Assembly: GCF_014280075.1 (NCBI RefSeq) | Contig: NZ_CP047950.1 | Span: forward strand, 1-64,000 | DNA from: Synechococcus sp. A15-62 | Lineage (GTDB): Bacteria > Cyanobacteriota > Cyanobacteriia > PCC-6307 > Cyanobiaceae | DNA length: 64,000 bases | Direction: 5' to 3' | Part shown: positions 53,448-63,904 of the stretch, one piece after another | Layout of the letters: every line of letters begins with the position of its first letter | Numbering within the stretch: position 1 is the first letter of the stretch | Position numbers and translations under genes: made by a program | The notes under the pieces: generated by a model | Told to the model about the DNA's origin: nothing | The model's input: the letters and a program-made list of their open reading frames with translations, nothing else | The model's database searches: none

Positions 53448-53966
53448 TCAGCTGTTCCGACGCTTGAGTTTTTTCAGTCCTTTCTTTGCGGTGGCGTTGT
53501 CGGGTTCCAGTTGAAGCGTCTTCTCGTAGAGGGAAATAGCTTCAGCATCCTTCAGAAGCTTTTCCTGGGCGAAAGCCAGGTTGTTGATCGCCACGGGGTA
53601 GTCCGCTTTCGCCTTCAGGGCGAGCTTGTAGTGCTTGGTGGCGCCGGAGTAATCCTTTTGTGCGGCCAAGGCAAAGCCGAGCGCGTTTTCGATCACCGCA
53701 CGGGCTTCATCCGGCTCACCACTCATGCGTTTCAGCGCCTGCTTCAAGGTGGCAGCCGCCTGTGGATACAGCCTCTTCCGTAGTTGGACAGATCCGAGCT
53801 CATAGAGGTCAGAGGCCTGTCGTGACGAGGCCGTGTCGGATTTCTCGAGCTCAATCAGGCGTGCTTCATCGCGACGCACACGCAAAAACTGTCGGCCCAC
53901 CACAACCGCAACGATGGCAAGCAGGCCGACCAGGCCCAGCAGGTAGGTCTGGGGCAACAGGTTCAC
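53448..53966 (-). CDS. Membrane-anchored TPR protein
   Basis: A 172-residue protein from a GTG start. An N-terminal membrane helix (TYLLGLVGLLAIVAVVVGRQF) is followed by repeats YELGSVQLRKRLYPQAAATLKQAL, ENALGFALAAQKDYSGATKHY and NNLAFAQEKLLKDAEAISLY, each about 34 residues, and a basic end (KKGLKKLKRRNS). It resembles the TPR scaffolds that help assemble photosystem I (Ycf37 type), but this similarity is only in layout. The rplT gene lies 11 bases upstream on the same strand. Confidence 0.8.
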   Translation of the reverse strand: MNLLPQTYLLGLVGLLAIVAVVVGRQFLRVRRDEARLIELEKSDTASSRQASDLYELGSVQLRKRLYPQAAATLKQALKRMSGEPDEARAVIENALGFALAAQKDYSGATKHYKLALKAKADYPVAINNLAFAQEKLLKDAEAISLYEKTLQLEPDNATAKKGLKKLKRRNS

Positions 53967-53977
53967 GGTTGGGAAAT

Positions 53978-54325
53978 TCAGCTCTTGGCTGCAGCCACGA
54001 CGTTGGTGAAGCTGCCGGGGTCAACGACCGCCAGCTGAGCAAGCATCTTGCGGTTCAGGCGCACATCGGCCTTCTTGAGACCGCCCATCAGACGGCTGTA
54101 GCTCACACCATTCAGGCGGGCAGCGGCGTTGATGCGGGCAATCCAGAGGCGACGGAAATCGCGCTTGCGACGACGACGATCGCGGTAGGCGTTGCAGAGG
54201 GCTTTCATCACCCGCTGGTTTGCTGTACGGAACAGGGTTCCGTTGCCACCACGGAAGCCACGGGCCAGCCGCAGGATCTTGTTGCGGCGTTTACGGGCGA
54301 CGTTGCCTCTCTTGACGCGGGCCAT
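53978..54325 (-). CDS. rplT: Large ribosomal subunit protein bL20
   Basis: A 115-residue basic ribosomal protein, family-normal. [20 protein letters not shown] and [20 protein letters not shown] are the conserved N-terminal segments that wrap into 23S rRNA, and the C-terminal domain ends in the typical [18 protein letters not shown]. It lies immediately downstream of rpmI on the same strand. infC, often the first gene of this operon elsewhere, is absent. Confidence 0.97.
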   Translation of the reverse strand: MARVKRGNVARKRRNKILRLARGFRGGNGTLFRTANQRVMKALCNAYRDRRRRKRDFRRLWIARINAAARLNGVSYSRLMGGLKKADVRLNRKMLAQLAVVDPGSFTNVVAAAKS

Positions 54326-54381
54326 GAGGTTGGAAGGGTTGGATCAGGTCTTGTTGAACGGTCTCGTCTGAGCAGCTGTGC

Positions 54382-54579
54382 TCAGGCGTAGGGCATCATC
54401 AGGGTCACGCGCTCCTCATCGGTGCGGTCCACCACGGCCTTGGTGGCCAGATGACGCTTCTGCTTGGGGGTTTTGTGGTCCAGCAGGTGGTTCCGGAAAG
54501 CGCGACGACGCAGAAATTTGCCAGTGCCGGTTGCTTTGAACCGCTTCGCGGCAGCTTTGCGGGTCTTCAGCTTGGGCAT
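54382..54579 (-). CDS. rpmI: Large ribosomal subunit protein bL35
   Basis: A 65-residue protein starting at ATG 54579: [20 protein letters not shown], the standard bL35 N-terminus, ending [25 protein letters not shown]. The frame is open much further upstream, but that extension is not bL35-like. It is the first gene of an rpmI-rplT unit. The spacer between them is 56 bases and has a possible autoregulatory role, as bL20 does in other bacteria (known of the family, not shown here). Confidence 0.97.
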   Translation of the reverse strand: MPKLKTRKAAAKRFKATGTGKFLRRRAFRNHLLDHKTPKQKRHLATKAVVDRTDEERVTLMMPYA

Positions 54580-54636
54580 TGGTCTGCTCGTTCGGACACA
54601 AACGACAACAATACGTCCCGACGTGCCCCCCGCTGA

Positions 54637-56196
54637 ATGATTCGGCTCCTGACGCTCACATTGCTGCTCTGTATGGGACTGGGCTGCCGCGCCCGCGAGG
54701 AGGTTGATGCCCTCCAACCCACTGAGACTGAGCCTGCTGTGGTCAAACAGGTTCAACGGGCGACGCATCCTTCCGTGGTCGACCCACCGCCCGTTGAGGG
54801 TGCTGAACCGGTGTTGTGGGTTGCCTTGGAGGACCACCTCGGAGCTGCCGCGAGTGCTGCTCCGTTAAATCTGCTTGCCTTTGCTGGATCGCTCACCCTT
54901 CGCGATGCCATGGGGGAGCAACGCATGGGCCCGGGCTTCGCGATTACCTGGCGAAGCGTGCCTTTGGACCGACCGCTGCCGTTGGCTCGTCGGGTTGCAG
55001 GCCCCTTCGCCAGCTTCGAGTCGGCGGATCGCGTCGCTTCCCGCTGGCGAGACCTGGGGGTTGCAGCTGAGGTGGCCCATCCCAGGGAATGGGAGGTGTG
55101 GGCGCCGGAAGGTTCGCCTGTGCCCGAGGGTCTGGCCTTCCGCGATTGGCAAGGCAGCCTCACCAGCACCGTCGAACCGGTATTGCAGACGCCGGAGGGG
55201 GGACGCACCCTCCAGGGTCCCGTTTCGATTGAAGCCTCGGACGGCTTGCTCTGGGCGGGTGGACGCTTTCAGGGGCCCTTCCGCCTGCAACGGGACGCCT
55301 ACGGCAGCTGGACGCTGGTGGAGCAGGTGCCAGTGGAGCGCTACCTCGAGGGGGTGGTGCCCCATGAGATCGGTGCCGGTTCACCGATGGCGGCGTTGCA
55401 GGCGCAGACCGTTCTGGCGCGCACCTGGGCTCTGGCCAACAGCCATCGCTTCAGCATTGATGGCTATCACCTCTGCAGTGACACCCAGTGCCAGGTTTAC
55501 AGCGATCCCCGCCATGCGGGAGCCCCTGTGCGCAAGGCGATTGCGGCCACCCAGGGAAAGCTGCTGAGCCTGAACAATCAGCCGATCAGCGCCGTTTATC
55601 ACGCCACCAACGGCGGGATGATGGCTGCCGGGCCGGAAGCCTGGGCCATGCAGCCCAGCACCTACTTGCGGGCGAAGCCGGATGGGGATGAGGGCTGGCG
55701 CAACCGTCATCCCTTGCCCTTGCAGCAGCGCAAGGCTGTGGAAGCGTTGCTTGCCGATCGCAGCGGGGCCTATGGCCAGCAGCACCCCCGCTTCCGCTGG
55801 ACCCGAACCCTTTCGGGTCCGGGTTTGCGTCAGGCCCTGGGCGCAGCCGCAGACCTGCTGGTCTCTCCTTTGCAGCTAAGGGTGCTGGAGCGGGGCGCCA
55901 GCGGCAGGGTGCTGGCCTTGCAGATCTCAGGCAGCAGTGACGCCGCTCCAGTGACCCTCAAATTGGATGCCATCCGTCGCACCCTTCGCACCCTGCCCAG
56001 CACCCTGTTCGTGTTTGAGCCTCAGGGCGATGAACGCTGGCTGGTGCGGGGTGGTGGCTTCGGTCATGGGGCTGGTTTGTCGCAGGCGGGAGCGATCGAC
56101 CTGGCCTGGCGTGGCTGGCCCGTGGAGCGGATCCTGAGCCATTACTACCCAGGGACTGTCTACGGCCCGCTCTCAACACCAGCGCAGTCCCCTTAA
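54637..56196 (+). CDS. SpoIID/LytB domain lipoprotein
   Basis: A 519-residue protein. The N-terminus [20 protein letters not shown] looks like a lipoprotein signal with cysteine at the lipobox. A SPOR-like domain may occupy about 120-170 ([25 protein letters not shown]). The SpoIID domain has [49 protein letters not shown] and the C-terminal [20 protein letters not shown]. SpoIID-type enzymes are lytic transglycosylases acting on peptidoglycan stripped of stem peptides. It is divergent from rpmI. Confidence 0.85.
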   Translation: MIRLLTLTLLLCMGLGCRAREEVDALQPTETEPAVVKQVQRATHPSVVDPPPVEGAEPVLWVALEDHLGAAASAAPLNLLAFAGSLTLRDAMGEQRMGPGFAITWRSVPLDRPLPLARRVAGPFASFESADRVASRWRDLGVAAEVAHPREWEVWAPEGSPVPEGLAFRDWQGSLTSTVEPVLQTPEGGRTLQGPVSIEASDGLLWAGGRFQGPFRLQRDAYGSWTLVEQVPVERYLEGVVPHEIGAGSPMAALQAQTVLARTWALANSHRFSIDGYHLCSDTQCQVYSDPRHAGAPVRKAIAATQGKLLSLNNQPISAVYHATNGGMMAAGPEAWAMQPSTYLRAKPDGDEGWRNRHPLPLQQRKAVEALLADRSGAYGQQHPRFRWTRTLSGPGLRQALGAAADLLVSPLQLRVLERGASGRVLALQISGSSDAAPVTLKLDAIRRTLRTLPSTLFVFEPQGDERWLVRGGGFGHGAGLSQAGAIDLAWRGWPVERILSHYYPGTVYGPLSTPAQSP

Positions 56197-56220
56197 AGTC
56201 CTTCCCACCTGGGCATCTGG

Positions 56221-57540
56221 ATGAGCTCGAACGCCACATCGGGTGATCACCGTCGGGTGAAATCGGCAGCATTCCTGTTCGCCTGTGGATGTGCTGGTGC
56301 TGCTCCCCATTGGCTCGACTCCGCCCGTTCGCTCTGGCCCGCCATCAGTCTTGCCTTGATGCTTGGGGGCTATGGCCTCCGTTCCGTCATGCGCGGGCAG
56401 CTGACACGTGGGTCATCGGCGTCCGTGCCTGAGATTGATCGGGCCAAGCTTCCCAGCCTGGATGTGGTGGTGGCTGCCCGCGACGAAGAGGCAGTGGTGC
56501 CGCGTTTGGTGGAACGGCTCACATCCCTTCGCTATCCGTCCAGCCAACTCACCACTTGGGTGATCGACGACGGAAGTCTTGATCGGACCTCCGAGTTGCT
56601 GGACGATCTGGCCAGTCAGCACCCTGGACTCAATGTCATCCATCGCCAGCGCAATGCCGGCGGTGGCAAGTCGGGTGCGCTCAACACCGCCTTGAACCGT
56701 CTCAAGGGTGAGTGGCTGCTGGTGCTTGACGCGGATGCCCAATTGCAGGACGACCTGCTTGAGCGTCTTGTCCCCTACGCCCTGGATGGTGGTTGGTCGG
56801 CGGTGCAACTGCGCAAGGCCGTGATTGATGCCGATCGCAATTGGCTGACGCGATCCCAGGCGATGGAGATGGCTTTGGATGCCGTGATCCAGTCGGGCCG
56901 ACTGGCCAATGGAGGGGTGGCGGAGCTGCGGGGTAACGGACAGCTGATCAAGCGCTCGGTGCTGGAGGCCAGCGGCGGCTTCAACGAAGACACCGTTACC
57001 GATGACCTTGATCTCAGCTTCCGCCTGCTGACCCATGGCGCCTTGGTGGGATTGTTGTGGGACCCTCCGGTTCAGGAAGAGGCGGTACCCGGTCTTCAGG
57101 CCCTGTGGAAGCAACGGCAGCGCTGGGCGGAAGGTGGCTTGCAGCGGTTCTTCGATTACTGGCCGGTGCTCACCTCAGCGCAGTTGAGTCTTCGTCAGCG
57201 CTTGGATCTGACGGCCTTTTTTCTGCTCCAGTACGCCTTGCCGGTGGTGTCCTTCGCTGATCTGAGCACGGCTCTGATCACCCGAAGCGTGCCGGTCTAC
57301 TGGCCTTTGTCTGTGGTGGCGTTCAGCGTGTCGGGTCTGGCCTACTGGCGCGGATGTCGCGATGGCAGCGAGGGGCCGGAGATTCCCTCAGCGAGCCTGG
57401 CCAATCTCTTCGTCGCGATTGCTTACCTGGGCCACTGGTTTGTGGTGATTCCCTGGGTGACCTTGCGGATGTCACTGCTCCCCAAACGCTTGGTCTGGGC
57501 CAAAACCAGCCATGGTCAGGAGCATCCGGTTCAGGCCTGA
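56221..57540 (+). CDS. Processive family 2 glycosyltransferase
   Basis: A 439-residue membrane glycosyltransferase. After one or two N-terminal hydrophobic segments it has PSLDVVVAARDEEAVVPRLVERL, the nucleotide-binding VIDDGSLDRTSELLD, the DAD motif LLVLDADAQLQ, TDDLDLSFRL, and QRQRWAEGGLQRF, which is the Q(Q/R)xRW motif of processive GT2 enzymes such as cellulose and hyaluronan synthases. Three or more hydrophobic segments end the protein. The product polymer or lipid is unknown. It follows the SpoIID gene by 24 bases. Confidence 0.88.
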   Translation: MSSNATSGDHRRVKSAAFLFACGCAGAAPHWLDSARSLWPAISLALMLGGYGLRSVMRGQLTRGSSASVPEIDRAKLPSLDVVVAARDEEAVVPRLVERLTSLRYPSSQLTTWVIDDGSLDRTSELLDDLASQHPGLNVIHRQRNAGGGKSGALNTALNRLKGEWLLVLDADAQLQDDLLERLVPYALDGGWSAVQLRKAVIDADRNWLTRSQAMEMALDAVIQSGRLANGGVAELRGNGQLIKRSVLEASGGFNEDTVTDDLDLSFRLLTHGALVGLLWDPPVQEEAVPGLQALWKQRQRWAEGGLQRFFDYWPVLTSAQLSLRQRLDLTAFFLLQYALPVVSFADLSTALITRSVPVYWPLSVVAFSVSGLAYWRGCRDGSEGPEIPSASLANLFVAIAYLGHWFVVIPWVTLRMSLLPKRLVWAKTSHGQEHPVQA

Positions 57541-57596
57541 GGTTGTTGCCTGTTGGACAGCATGACCGGGGGGAGAGTCGCCGACTCGACGCACAC

Positions 57597-59513
57597 TCAG
57601 TTGACCTCGTCAACGTCGAGCACCTGACCGTTGAAGAAGTCCGCCAGGTTGCGGGCCTGACGATCCAGACCTGAGGGAGGACTGGCTTGAGGGCTGGATT
57701 CTGCTGGTGCAGCTGCCGGGTTGGCGTCCAATGGTTTGGCTTGGGTGTGCGGCAGTTCTGGCGCTGGCACCGAAGCTGACGCTGGTGTGGCTGAGGGTGC
57801 CGGCGTTGGCGCCGGTTTTGGTCCGGGGGGCTCGACCTCTGCTGGGGCTGTTTCGACCGGCGTTGTTGCGATGGCCGGTGCGATGGGGGGGGGTGTGGTT
57901 GGTGGAGTGATTGACGGTGTTGTGACCGGGGTTGTTGCCAGCGGAGGTGGCATGGCGCTGTTGCTGGCCTCCAGCACCAGCTGCCTCGAGCCGCCCAGCG
58001 CTTTGGCCACGGCTTGTTCCAGCAGGGATGCCCGGCTCTGCACCATCCCCATCCAGTTGCCTGCCACCTGAACAACGGCGCGGTTGGCATCCAGACGCAC
58101 CAGTTGGGCCTGCTGCGACAGCAGCATTCGGGTGGAGGGCAGTTCGAGACTGCCCAGGATCTGTTGCCATAGCTCGGGCAGGTTGGTGCTGGCTGCCGGT
58201 GCAGGGGTGGAGACCGTCGGCAGTTCCGGTGATGGCGCAGGGGCAGGTTTTGGGCTGGGGGTGGGCGCCTCGATTGCAGGGGCGGCTGCAGGGGCTGCAG
58301 TGGAAGGCGTGGGAGCAGGAGGGGCGATTGGTGTTGTTGGTGGGTTTGCTGCTGCTGCCGATTGCGTTGTTGCTGGTTGTCTTTGGGCTGGGGCTGATGT
58401 TGTGGGTTGAGCCGCCACCGGTTCCGCCAGCAAGCCCAAAAGCAGCACTTCCAGCCACAGGCGCGGCTGCACGCTTTGGCGCAGTTGTTGCTCGGTGCCG
58501 CGCAGTTGCGCCTGCCATTGCAACAAGCAGGCCCTGCCGATGGTCTTGGCGAGGGTGGGCAGCTGCTCGCGGAACTGGGGCGACACGCTGGTGAGTTCCA
58601 GTCGCTCTGGAGCGGCGGCCATCAGCACCAGATCGCGCAGCATCCCGGCCAGACCCTGAAGCACGGCCCCGGGATCCCGGCCCCGGTCCAGCAGGTTGCG
58701 GGTGGCCTCCAGCAGTTGCACAGGTTCGGCGCTGCTCATGGCCCCCACCAGCTCCAGCAGTTCCTGTTCGGGCACGGCCCCAAGCAGATCCCACACCGCA
58801 GCGGCTTCGATCGGTGGCGGTAGCAGGCTCAACTGATCCAGCAGGCTTTCCGCATCCCGCAGGCCTCCCTGGGAACGCTGGGCCACCACATGAATGGCCT
58901 CAGGCTTGATCTCGATCGCTTCCTGTTCGGCGATCCAGCTCAGATGCTTGTTGAGGGCATCCAGAGGAATGCGCCGGAAATCAAAGCGTTGACAACGGCT
59001 GAGGATCGTCGGCAGCACCCGTTGCGGGTCGGTGGTGGCGAGCACGAACACCACCTGCGGCGGGGGCTCCTCCAGGGTTTTCAGCAGAGCGTTGAAGGCT
59101 GCGGTGGAGAGCATGTGGCACTCGTCCACCACGTACACCTTCCAGCGGGCCTGCACCGGCGCGAAGCGGGAGCGTTCGATCAGCTCGCGGATGTTATCGA
59201 CGCCGGTGTTGGAGGCGGCGTCGATCTCTATCACATCGAGGGCGGTGCCGGCGGCGATCGTGGTGCAGAGCTCGCAGGTGCCACAGGGCTCTGGGGTGGG
59301 CCCCTCGCTGTTCAGGCAATTGAGCGAGCGGGCCAGGATGCGGGCGCTGGAGGTTTTGCCGGTGCCGCGGGGGCCGCTGAACAGATAGGCCGGGGCAATC
59401 CGATTGCTGGTGAGGGCGTGGCCCAGGGTGGCGGCGATCGCCTCCTGCCCCACCAGCTGATCAAAGCGCTGGGGCCGGTATTTGTGATGCAGCGGCTGGT
59501 AGGCCGAACTCAT
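57597..59513 (-). CDS. dnaX: DNA polymerase III gamma/tau subunit
   Basis: Clamp-loader ATPase, 638 residues. Conserved YQPLHHKYRPQRFDQLVGQ, Walker A FSGPRGTGKTSSARILA, zinc cluster CLNSEGPTPEPCGTCELC, DECHMLSTAAFNALLKTLEEPP and SRCQRFDFRR lie in the N-terminal half. From about residue 368 the protein is a long Pro/Ala/Thr-rich linker in two tracts around a small folded segment (NLPELWQQILGSLELPSTR). No evident gamma-type frameshift was found. The last 30 residues (LDRQARNLADFFNGQVLDVDEVN) are conserved-looking. Confidence 0.94.
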   Translation of the reverse strand: MSSAYQPLHHKYRPQRFDQLVGQEAIAATLGHALTSNRIAPAYLFSGPRGTGKTSSARILARSLNCLNSEGPTPEPCGTCELCTTIAAGTALDVIEIDAASNTGVDNIRELIERSRFAPVQARWKVYVVDECHMLSTAAFNALLKTLEEPPPQVVFVLATTDPQRVLPTILSRCQRFDFRRIPLDALNKHLSWIAEQEAIEIKPEAIHVVAQRSQGGLRDAESLLDQLSLLPPPIEAAAVWDLLGAVPEQELLELVGAMSSAEPVQLLEATRNLLDRGRDPGAVLQGLAGMLRDLVLMAAAPERLELTSVSPQFREQLPTLAKTIGRACLLQWQAQLRGTEQQLRQSVQPRLWLEVLLLGLLAEPVAAQPTTSAPAQRQPATTQSAAAANPPTTPIAPPAPTPSTAAPAAAPAIEAPTPSPKPAPAPSPELPTVSTPAPAASTNLPELWQQILGSLELPSTRMLLSQQAQLVRLDANRAVVQVAGNWMGMVQSRASLLEQAVAKALGGSRQLVLEASNSAMPPPLATTPVTTPSITPPTTPPPIAPAIATTPVETAPAEVEPPGPKPAPTPAPSATPASASVPAPELPHTQAKPLDANPAAAPAESSPQASPPSGLDRQARNLADFFNGQVLDVDEVN

Positions 59514-59536
59514 GCGCCGCGAGCGTTGAGAGGAGA

Positions 59537-60175
59537 TTACTCAGAGGAATCGGAGCCTGGAAGGGCGGGGTGCTGTTGGAGCAGGGCATCAATCCGTTGT
59601 TTCAGGTCTTCGACGGCGGTCAGTTCATCGGCCAGGCTCTGGCCCGTGAGCAACAGCCGGCGATCGGTTCCCTCTCCTGCCCGTTCCAGTAGACCCTCCA
59701 ACTTGTGCAGTAGCGAGAGGCGCAGGCGTTCCAGCTTCTCCACACCCCGCTTGGCCATGGCGCGGGCGTCGTCATCGAGCAGGCCCCGTTTCACCAGGAG
59801 CTCCAGGCCCCGCATCAGCGCCGAAGGCATCAGCCCACTCCAATGGCGGGCCCGCTCCAGCACGGAGTCCACCTGCCCACTGCGATGACGTCCGGTTTTG
59901 CACCAGGTGGCGAAGTGCTCGCAGTTGTTGAACAGCAGGTTGTAGTCCTGTTCCCCCAGGCGCCCCATGGCCCGGCGCAGGGTCACACCCTGCGGAGACG
60001 ACTCGACGTAGTTGATCACCCGCACCGGTTGCCCCTGGCTGAACTCCTCCAAGGGGCTGCGCAGGATTTCACGCCCTTCCAGATAGTGGGCGACGGTTCC
60101 GTCGCCGAGGTCGATGCCGTGGTGGTTGAACAGGCCGTGCTGACGCGGCACCTCCAGATGGTCAGCAGCAGCCAA
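59537..60175 (-). CDS. LRAT/NC-like domain protein
   Basis: A 212-residue protein from TTG 60175. The N-terminal 100 residues show LEVPRQHGLFNHHGIDLGDGTVAHY (H-box) and LLFNNCEHFATWCKTGRHRSG (NCEHF box with the catalytic Cys), which is the permuted papain-like LRAT fold that includes animal lecithin-retinol acyltransferase and phospholipase-like enzymes. The C-terminal half is a helical region ending in a Leu/Arg-rich coiled coil (about 160-205). In bacteria the role is unproven: acyltransferase or phospholipase is possible. It is in the clpX-dnaX gap. Confidence 0.8.
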   Translation of the reverse strand: MAAADHLEVPRQHGLFNHHGIDLGDGTVAHYLEGREILRSPLEEFSQGQPVRVINYVESSPQGVTLRRAMGRLGEQDYNLLFNNCEHFATWCKTGRHRSGQVDSVLERARHWSGLMPSALMRGLELLVKRGLLDDDARAMAKRGVEKLERLRLSLLHKLEGLLERAGEGTDRRLLLTGQSLADELTAVEDLKQRIDALLQQHPALPGSDSSE

Positions 60176-60179
60176 GACT

Positions 60180-61529
60180 TCAGGCGGTCTTCTGTTGTTC
60201 CGCTCCAGGCAGGGGGAGCACCTTGCCGCCCGTGTGTTCCTCCACCATCGCTCGGGTGACGGTGAACTCCTTCACCGATGTCTGGGAAGGAAGGTCGTAC
60301 ATCAGGTCCAGCATCAGCTCCTCAACGATGCCGCGGAGGGCGCGGGCGCCGGTCTTGCGCCGGTGGGCCTCCTGAGCGATCGCCTCGATGGCGTCATCGG
60401 CGAATTGCAGTTGCACGTTGTCCATGCTCAGCAGGGTGCGGAACTGCTTCACCAGGGCATCGCGGGGCTCGGTGAGGATCGACTGCAGGGCGCTTTCGTC
60501 CAGGGGCTCCAGCACGGCACTCACCGGCATCCGCCCGATGAATTCGGGGATCAGGCCATAGCGCACCAGATCATCCGGCTCCAGGTGCCGCAGCACCTGG
60601 GCGGCCTGAAGGTCGCGGTTGGCGCGGCTGCGTCCACGGCCGTCGCTGGGCATGAAGCCGATGGCATTGCGGCCCATGCGTTTCTGCACCACGTCGTCCA
60701 GGCCGACGAAGGCACCACCGCAGATGAACAGGATCTGGCTGGTGTCGATCTGGATGCAGTCCTGATAGGGGTGCTTGCGCCCGCCCTGGGGCGGCACGTT
60801 GGCAACCGTGCCCTCCAGCATTTTCAGCAGGGCCTGCTGCACACCTTCGCCCGACACGTCCCTTGTGATCGAGGGGTTCTCGCTCTTGCGGGCGATCTTG
60901 TCGATTTCATCGATGTAAATGATCCCCCGCTGGGCCTGGTCCACATCCATGTCGGCCTTTTGCAGCAGACGCAGCAGGATGTTTTCCACGTCCTCACCCA
61001 CGTAGCCCGCTTCGGTGAGGGTGGTGGCATCGGCCACGGCGAAGGGCACGTCCAGCATTTCGGCCAGGGTCTGGGCCAGCAGCGTTTTGCCGCAGCCGGT
61101 GGGCCCGATCAGCAGGATGTTGCTCTTGTGCAGCCGGGTTGCCGTTTCCTCGGTTTCGCCCTGGCCATCCCCCTGCCAGGCCAGACGTTTGTAGTGGTTG
61201 TAGACCGCCACCGACATCACTTTCTTGGCCGCGTCCTGGCCGACCACCTGCTGATCCAGGAAGCTCTTGATGTCCTGAGGCCTTGGAATGGAGGCCAGGG
61301 TCGGGGCCGGTTTGCTGCTCTTGCGGGCGGCTGGCGTGGCCTTGCGGCTCGGTTCGTGGCTGTGGCGTGGATTGCCCTGACCATCCACCAGCTCTTCATC
61401 CAGGATCTCGTTGCAGAGATCGATGCATTCGTCGCAGATGTAAACGCCAGGTCCGGCGATCAGCTTGCGCACCTGGTCCTGGGATTTCCCACAGAACGAA
61501 CATTTCAGATGGGCGTCGAACTTGGCCAT
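60180..61529 (-). CDS. clpX: ATP-dependent Clp protease ATP-binding subunit ClpX
   Basis: A 449-residue AAA+ unfoldase. The N-terminal zinc domain has [19 protein letters not shown] and [12 protein letters not shown]. The AAA+ core has Walker [18 protein letters not shown], Walker [16 protein letters not shown], sensor/arginine region [20 protein letters not shown]. The ClpP-binding loop IGF is seen as [12 protein letters not shown]. All features are intact. The order tig-clpP-clpX is the standard bacterial one, with 90 bases between clpP and clpX. A downstream LRAT-like gene follows after 4 bases. Confidence 0.97.
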   Translation of the reverse strand: MAKFDAHLKCSFCGKSQDQVRKLIAGPGVYICDECIDLCNEILDEELVDGQGNPRHSHEPSRKATPAARKSSKPAPTLASIPRPQDIKSFLDQQVVGQDAAKKVMSVAVYNHYKRLAWQGDGQGETEETATRLHKSNILLIGPTGCGKTLLAQTLAEMLDVPFAVADATTLTEAGYVGEDVENILLRLLQKADMDVDQAQRGIIYIDEIDKIARKSENPSITRDVSGEGVQQALLKMLEGTVANVPPQGGRKHPYQDCIQIDTSQILFICGGAFVGLDDVVQKRMGRNAIGFMPSDGRGRSRANRDLQAAQVLRHLEPDDLVRYGLIPEFIGRMPVSAVLEPLDESALQSILTEPRDALVKQFRTLLSMDNVQLQFADDAIEAIAQEAHRRKTGARALRGIVEELMLDLMYDLPSQTSVKEFTVTRAMVEEHTGGKVLPLPGAEQQKTA

Positions 61530-61619
61530 CGAACGCTGGGCACCACACAGGAGAACAACTCAGGAATCAACCGATGGGGTCTCCCTGAACACACAGGATC
61601 GAGAACGGAAGGGCGTCTG

Positions 61620-62294
61620 TCAGCCCTCCGTAATGATTCCTCCGTCCCCGGAACTGTCCACCACGCGATCGATCAGGCCGTATTCAACCGCTTCTGCCGG
61701 AGAAAGGAAGTAGTCGCGGTCGGTGTCTTCCGAGATCTTGTCGAGCGGCTGGCCGGTGTGCTCCGCCATCAACCCGTTCAGGGTTTCCTTGAGGTAGAGG
61801 ATTTCCTTGGCCTGGATCTCAATGTCCACCGCCTGCCCCTGGGCTCCACCAAGGGGTTGGTGAATCATGATCCGGGCATTCGGCAGGGCAAGACGCTTGC
61901 CCTTGGTGCCTCCGGAGAGCAGGAAGGCACCCATGCTGGCGGCGAGGCCATAGCAGATGGTCACCACATCTGGAGCCACCTGCTGCATCGTGTCGTAGAT
62001 CGCCAGACCAGCGGTGACCGACCCTCCCGGAGAGTTGATGTAGATCTGAATGTCCTTTTCGGGATCCTCGGCTTCGAGGAACAGCATCTGCGCCACCAGG
62101 GCATCAGCAACGGCGTCATCCACGCCGGTGCCGAGGAAGATGATCCGCTCCCGCAGCAAGCGGGAATAGATGTCGAAGGCGCGGTCGCCGCGACCGGACT
62201 GTTCCACAACCGTGGGCAGAGGCCCCGGCGCCGAGACGGGCATGGCGGCCCGCCAGCGGTTCTGGATGGGGTGGTGACTGCGGGCGTCGATCAC
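61620..62294 (-). CDS. clpP: ATP-dependent Clp protease proteolytic subunit
   Basis: A serine protease subunit, 224 residues from GTG 62294. An in-frame ATG at 62243 ([15 protein letters not shown]) gives 207 residues and is an equally reasonable start. Active-site Ser in [21 protein letters not shown], His in [16 protein letters not shown] and Asp in [22 protein letters not shown] are intact. Cyanobacteria have several ClpP paralogues plus ClpR. This one, with an intact triad, pairs with ClpX by position. A short, variable C-terminus follows ([15 protein letters not shown]). Confidence 0.96.
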   Translation of the reverse strand: MIDARSHHPIQNRWRAAMPVSAPGPLPTVVEQSGRGDRAFDIYSRLLRERIIFLGTGVDDAVADALVAQMLFLEAEDPEKDIQIYINSPGGSVTAGLAIYDTMQQVAPDVVTICYGLAASMGAFLLSGGTKGKRLALPNARIMIHQPLGGAQGQAVDIEIQAKEILYLKETLNGLMAEHTGQPLDKISEDTDRDYFLSPAEAVEYGLIDRVVDSSGDGGIITEG

Positions 62295-62337
62295 GCGATC
62301 GGTCTGCGGTGAAGTTGGGCCAATCTATGGGCGTTGC

Positions 62338-63747
62338 TCAGTCCTTGGCGTCCGCCTTGGACTTGCTCTTGGCCGCGGCCTTCTTGGCGGCGGGCTTTTT
62401 CTTGGCTTCAGCCTTGCTGTCGTCAGCTGCCGGCGCCTTCTCGGTGAGGGTGCTGTTCTCCTCGAGCCAGCCCATCAGACGGTCCTGCATCAGGTCATCC
62501 ATTACGGCCTGACGCAGGCGCTCGGGATCGATCTTGGCGTCGGCGGAGAGCTCTTTTTTCACCTCCTTGATCTTGGCGTCCACATCCTTGTCGTCGAGCT
62601 TGATGTCCTCCGCTTCCGCCAGGGCGGTGAGGGCAAAACTGCGGCGCAAACGCTCTTCGGCCTCGGGGCGTGAGTTCTGCATCAGGTTGCGCACCAGGTC
62701 GGGAGTGAACAGCGACTTCACATCCATGCCCTGCTGGGCGAACTGAGCTGCGGTCTGCTCCAGCAGGTTGCGGCTTTCCTGTTGGATCAGGGCTTCGGGC
62801 AGCTCCACCTCCAGCTGCTCCACCAGGGCGGCGACGAGGGCATCGCGGCGGTTGCTGGTCTGACGGCGTTCGGCGTCGTCCTTCAGCCGCTGCTCCAGAT
62901 CTTTGCGCAGGTCCGCCAGGGTCTCCTGTTCGCTGGCCTGCTTGGCGAATTCGTCATCCAGCTCGGGCAGTTCGCGGGTCTTGAGGTCCTTCAATTCGAT
63001 CTCGAAGGCGGCCTTGCGTCCGCGGGCGTCCTCCTTCGGGTAGTCGTCAGGGAACTGGCACTCCACGGTTTTGGTCTCGCCGACCTTCATGCCGATGACC
63101 CCTTCGATAAAGCCTGGGATCATCCGGCCGTTTTCCAGGTCCACATCCATCGAATCGGCGCTGCCGCCCTCGATCTCGCTGCCGTCATCGCTGTAGGTGC
63201 CTTTGAAGCCGAGCACAGCGATGTCGCCGTTCTTGGCGGCACGACCCTCCACCGGAACGACCGTGGCCATCTGCTTGCGGGAGTCCTCAAGCATCGTGTC
63301 GACCCGTGAGGCGTCATAGGCGACGGTTTCGAATTCCGCCTTCAGGCCCTTGGTGGTTTTCAGCTTCGGCGTCGGGGCGACGTCGGCTTCCAGGGTGAAG
63401 GTGAGTTCCTTGCCGGGCTCAAAGCTCTCCAGCAGGCCTTCGAAACCACTGCTCAGATCAGGCTGACTGATCGGTTCCAGCGATTCCTGCTTGATGGCGT
63501 CACGCCAGGCGTTATCGATCAGCTTTTCCAGAGCTGTGGCTTTGATCCGCACGCCTCCCAGCTGTTGCACCAGCACCGTGCGCGGCACCTTGCCCTTGCG
63601 GAAGCCCGGCAGGTTGATGCTGCGGCTCAGGCTGGTGATGGCGTCTTCGTAGCTCGTCTTGCAGCGCTCCCCAGGAACGGTCACCGTCACCGCCAGGCGG
63701 CTGCTGGGGCGGGCTTCGGTGGTCACCTTCAGGGCTGCAGCGCTCAT
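62338..63747 (-). CDS. tig: Trigger factor
   Basis: Ribosome-associated chaperone with prolyl isomerase activity. From ATG 63747 ([21 protein letters not shown]) it has 469 residues. The ribosome-binding loop [18 protein letters not shown] is typical. The FKBP-type domain (about 160-245) includes [38 protein letters not shown]. The C-terminal domain is helical. The tail beyond the helical bundle is Lys/Ala-rich ([22 protein letters not shown]), a low-complexity extension compared with shorter homologues. The upstream ATG at 63783 is less likely because sequence from there is not Tig-like. Confidence 0.96.
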   Translation of the reverse strand: MSAAALKVTTEARPSSRLAVTVTVPGERCKTSYEDAITSLSRSINLPGFRKGKVPRTVLVQQLGGVRIKATALEKLIDNAWRDAIKQESLEPISQPDLSSGFEGLLESFEPGKELTFTLEADVAPTPKLKTTKGLKAEFETVAYDASRVDTMLEDSRKQMATVVPVEGRAAKNGDIAVLGFKGTYSDDGSEIEGGSADSMDVDLENGRMIPGFIEGVIGMKVGETKTVECQFPDDYPKEDARGRKAAFEIELKDLKTRELPELDDEFAKQASEQETLADLRKDLEQRLKDDAERRQTSNRRDALVAALVEQLEVELPEALIQQESRNLLEQTAAQFAQQGMDVKSLFTPDLVRNLMQNSRPEAEERLRRSFALTALAEAEDIKLDDKDVDAKIKEVKKELSADAKIDPERLRQAVMDDLMQDRLMGWLEENSTLTEKAPAADDSKAEAKKKPAAKKAAAKSKSKADAKD

Positions 63748-63904
63748 GGGGGAAGGGAAAGGGCAGCCAAGCACTTTATGCAACGGGTGAATTCAGGCTG
63801 GATCGGTAAGCTGAGCGCGTCGCTAGGTCGGCATCACGTTCTCTACGCAGTGATGTCGGATTCGAGAAACGACGGGTTTTCGTTCAGATCGTCCACTCCA
63901 CCGC
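63748..63904. other. Divergent promoter region of tig and asd
   Basis: A 157-base spacer between the two start codons. No additional gene or strong hairpin was found. It should contain two divergent promoters. Confidence 0.5.

Noticed and set aside
57610-58794. A 394-codon minus-strand frame overlapping the dnaX linker
   Set aside because: It is an alternate-frame reading of the Pro/Ala-rich dnaX linker, not an independent gene. It does not mark a gamma-type frameshift because it lacks a slippery site I could identify.
60195-62312. A 705-codon open frame on the plus strand opposite clpX and clpP
   Set aside because: The complementary strand encodes unmistakable ClpX and ClpP with intact catalytic motifs. 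The plus-strand frame is a GC-driven shadow, rich in Gly, His and Val.
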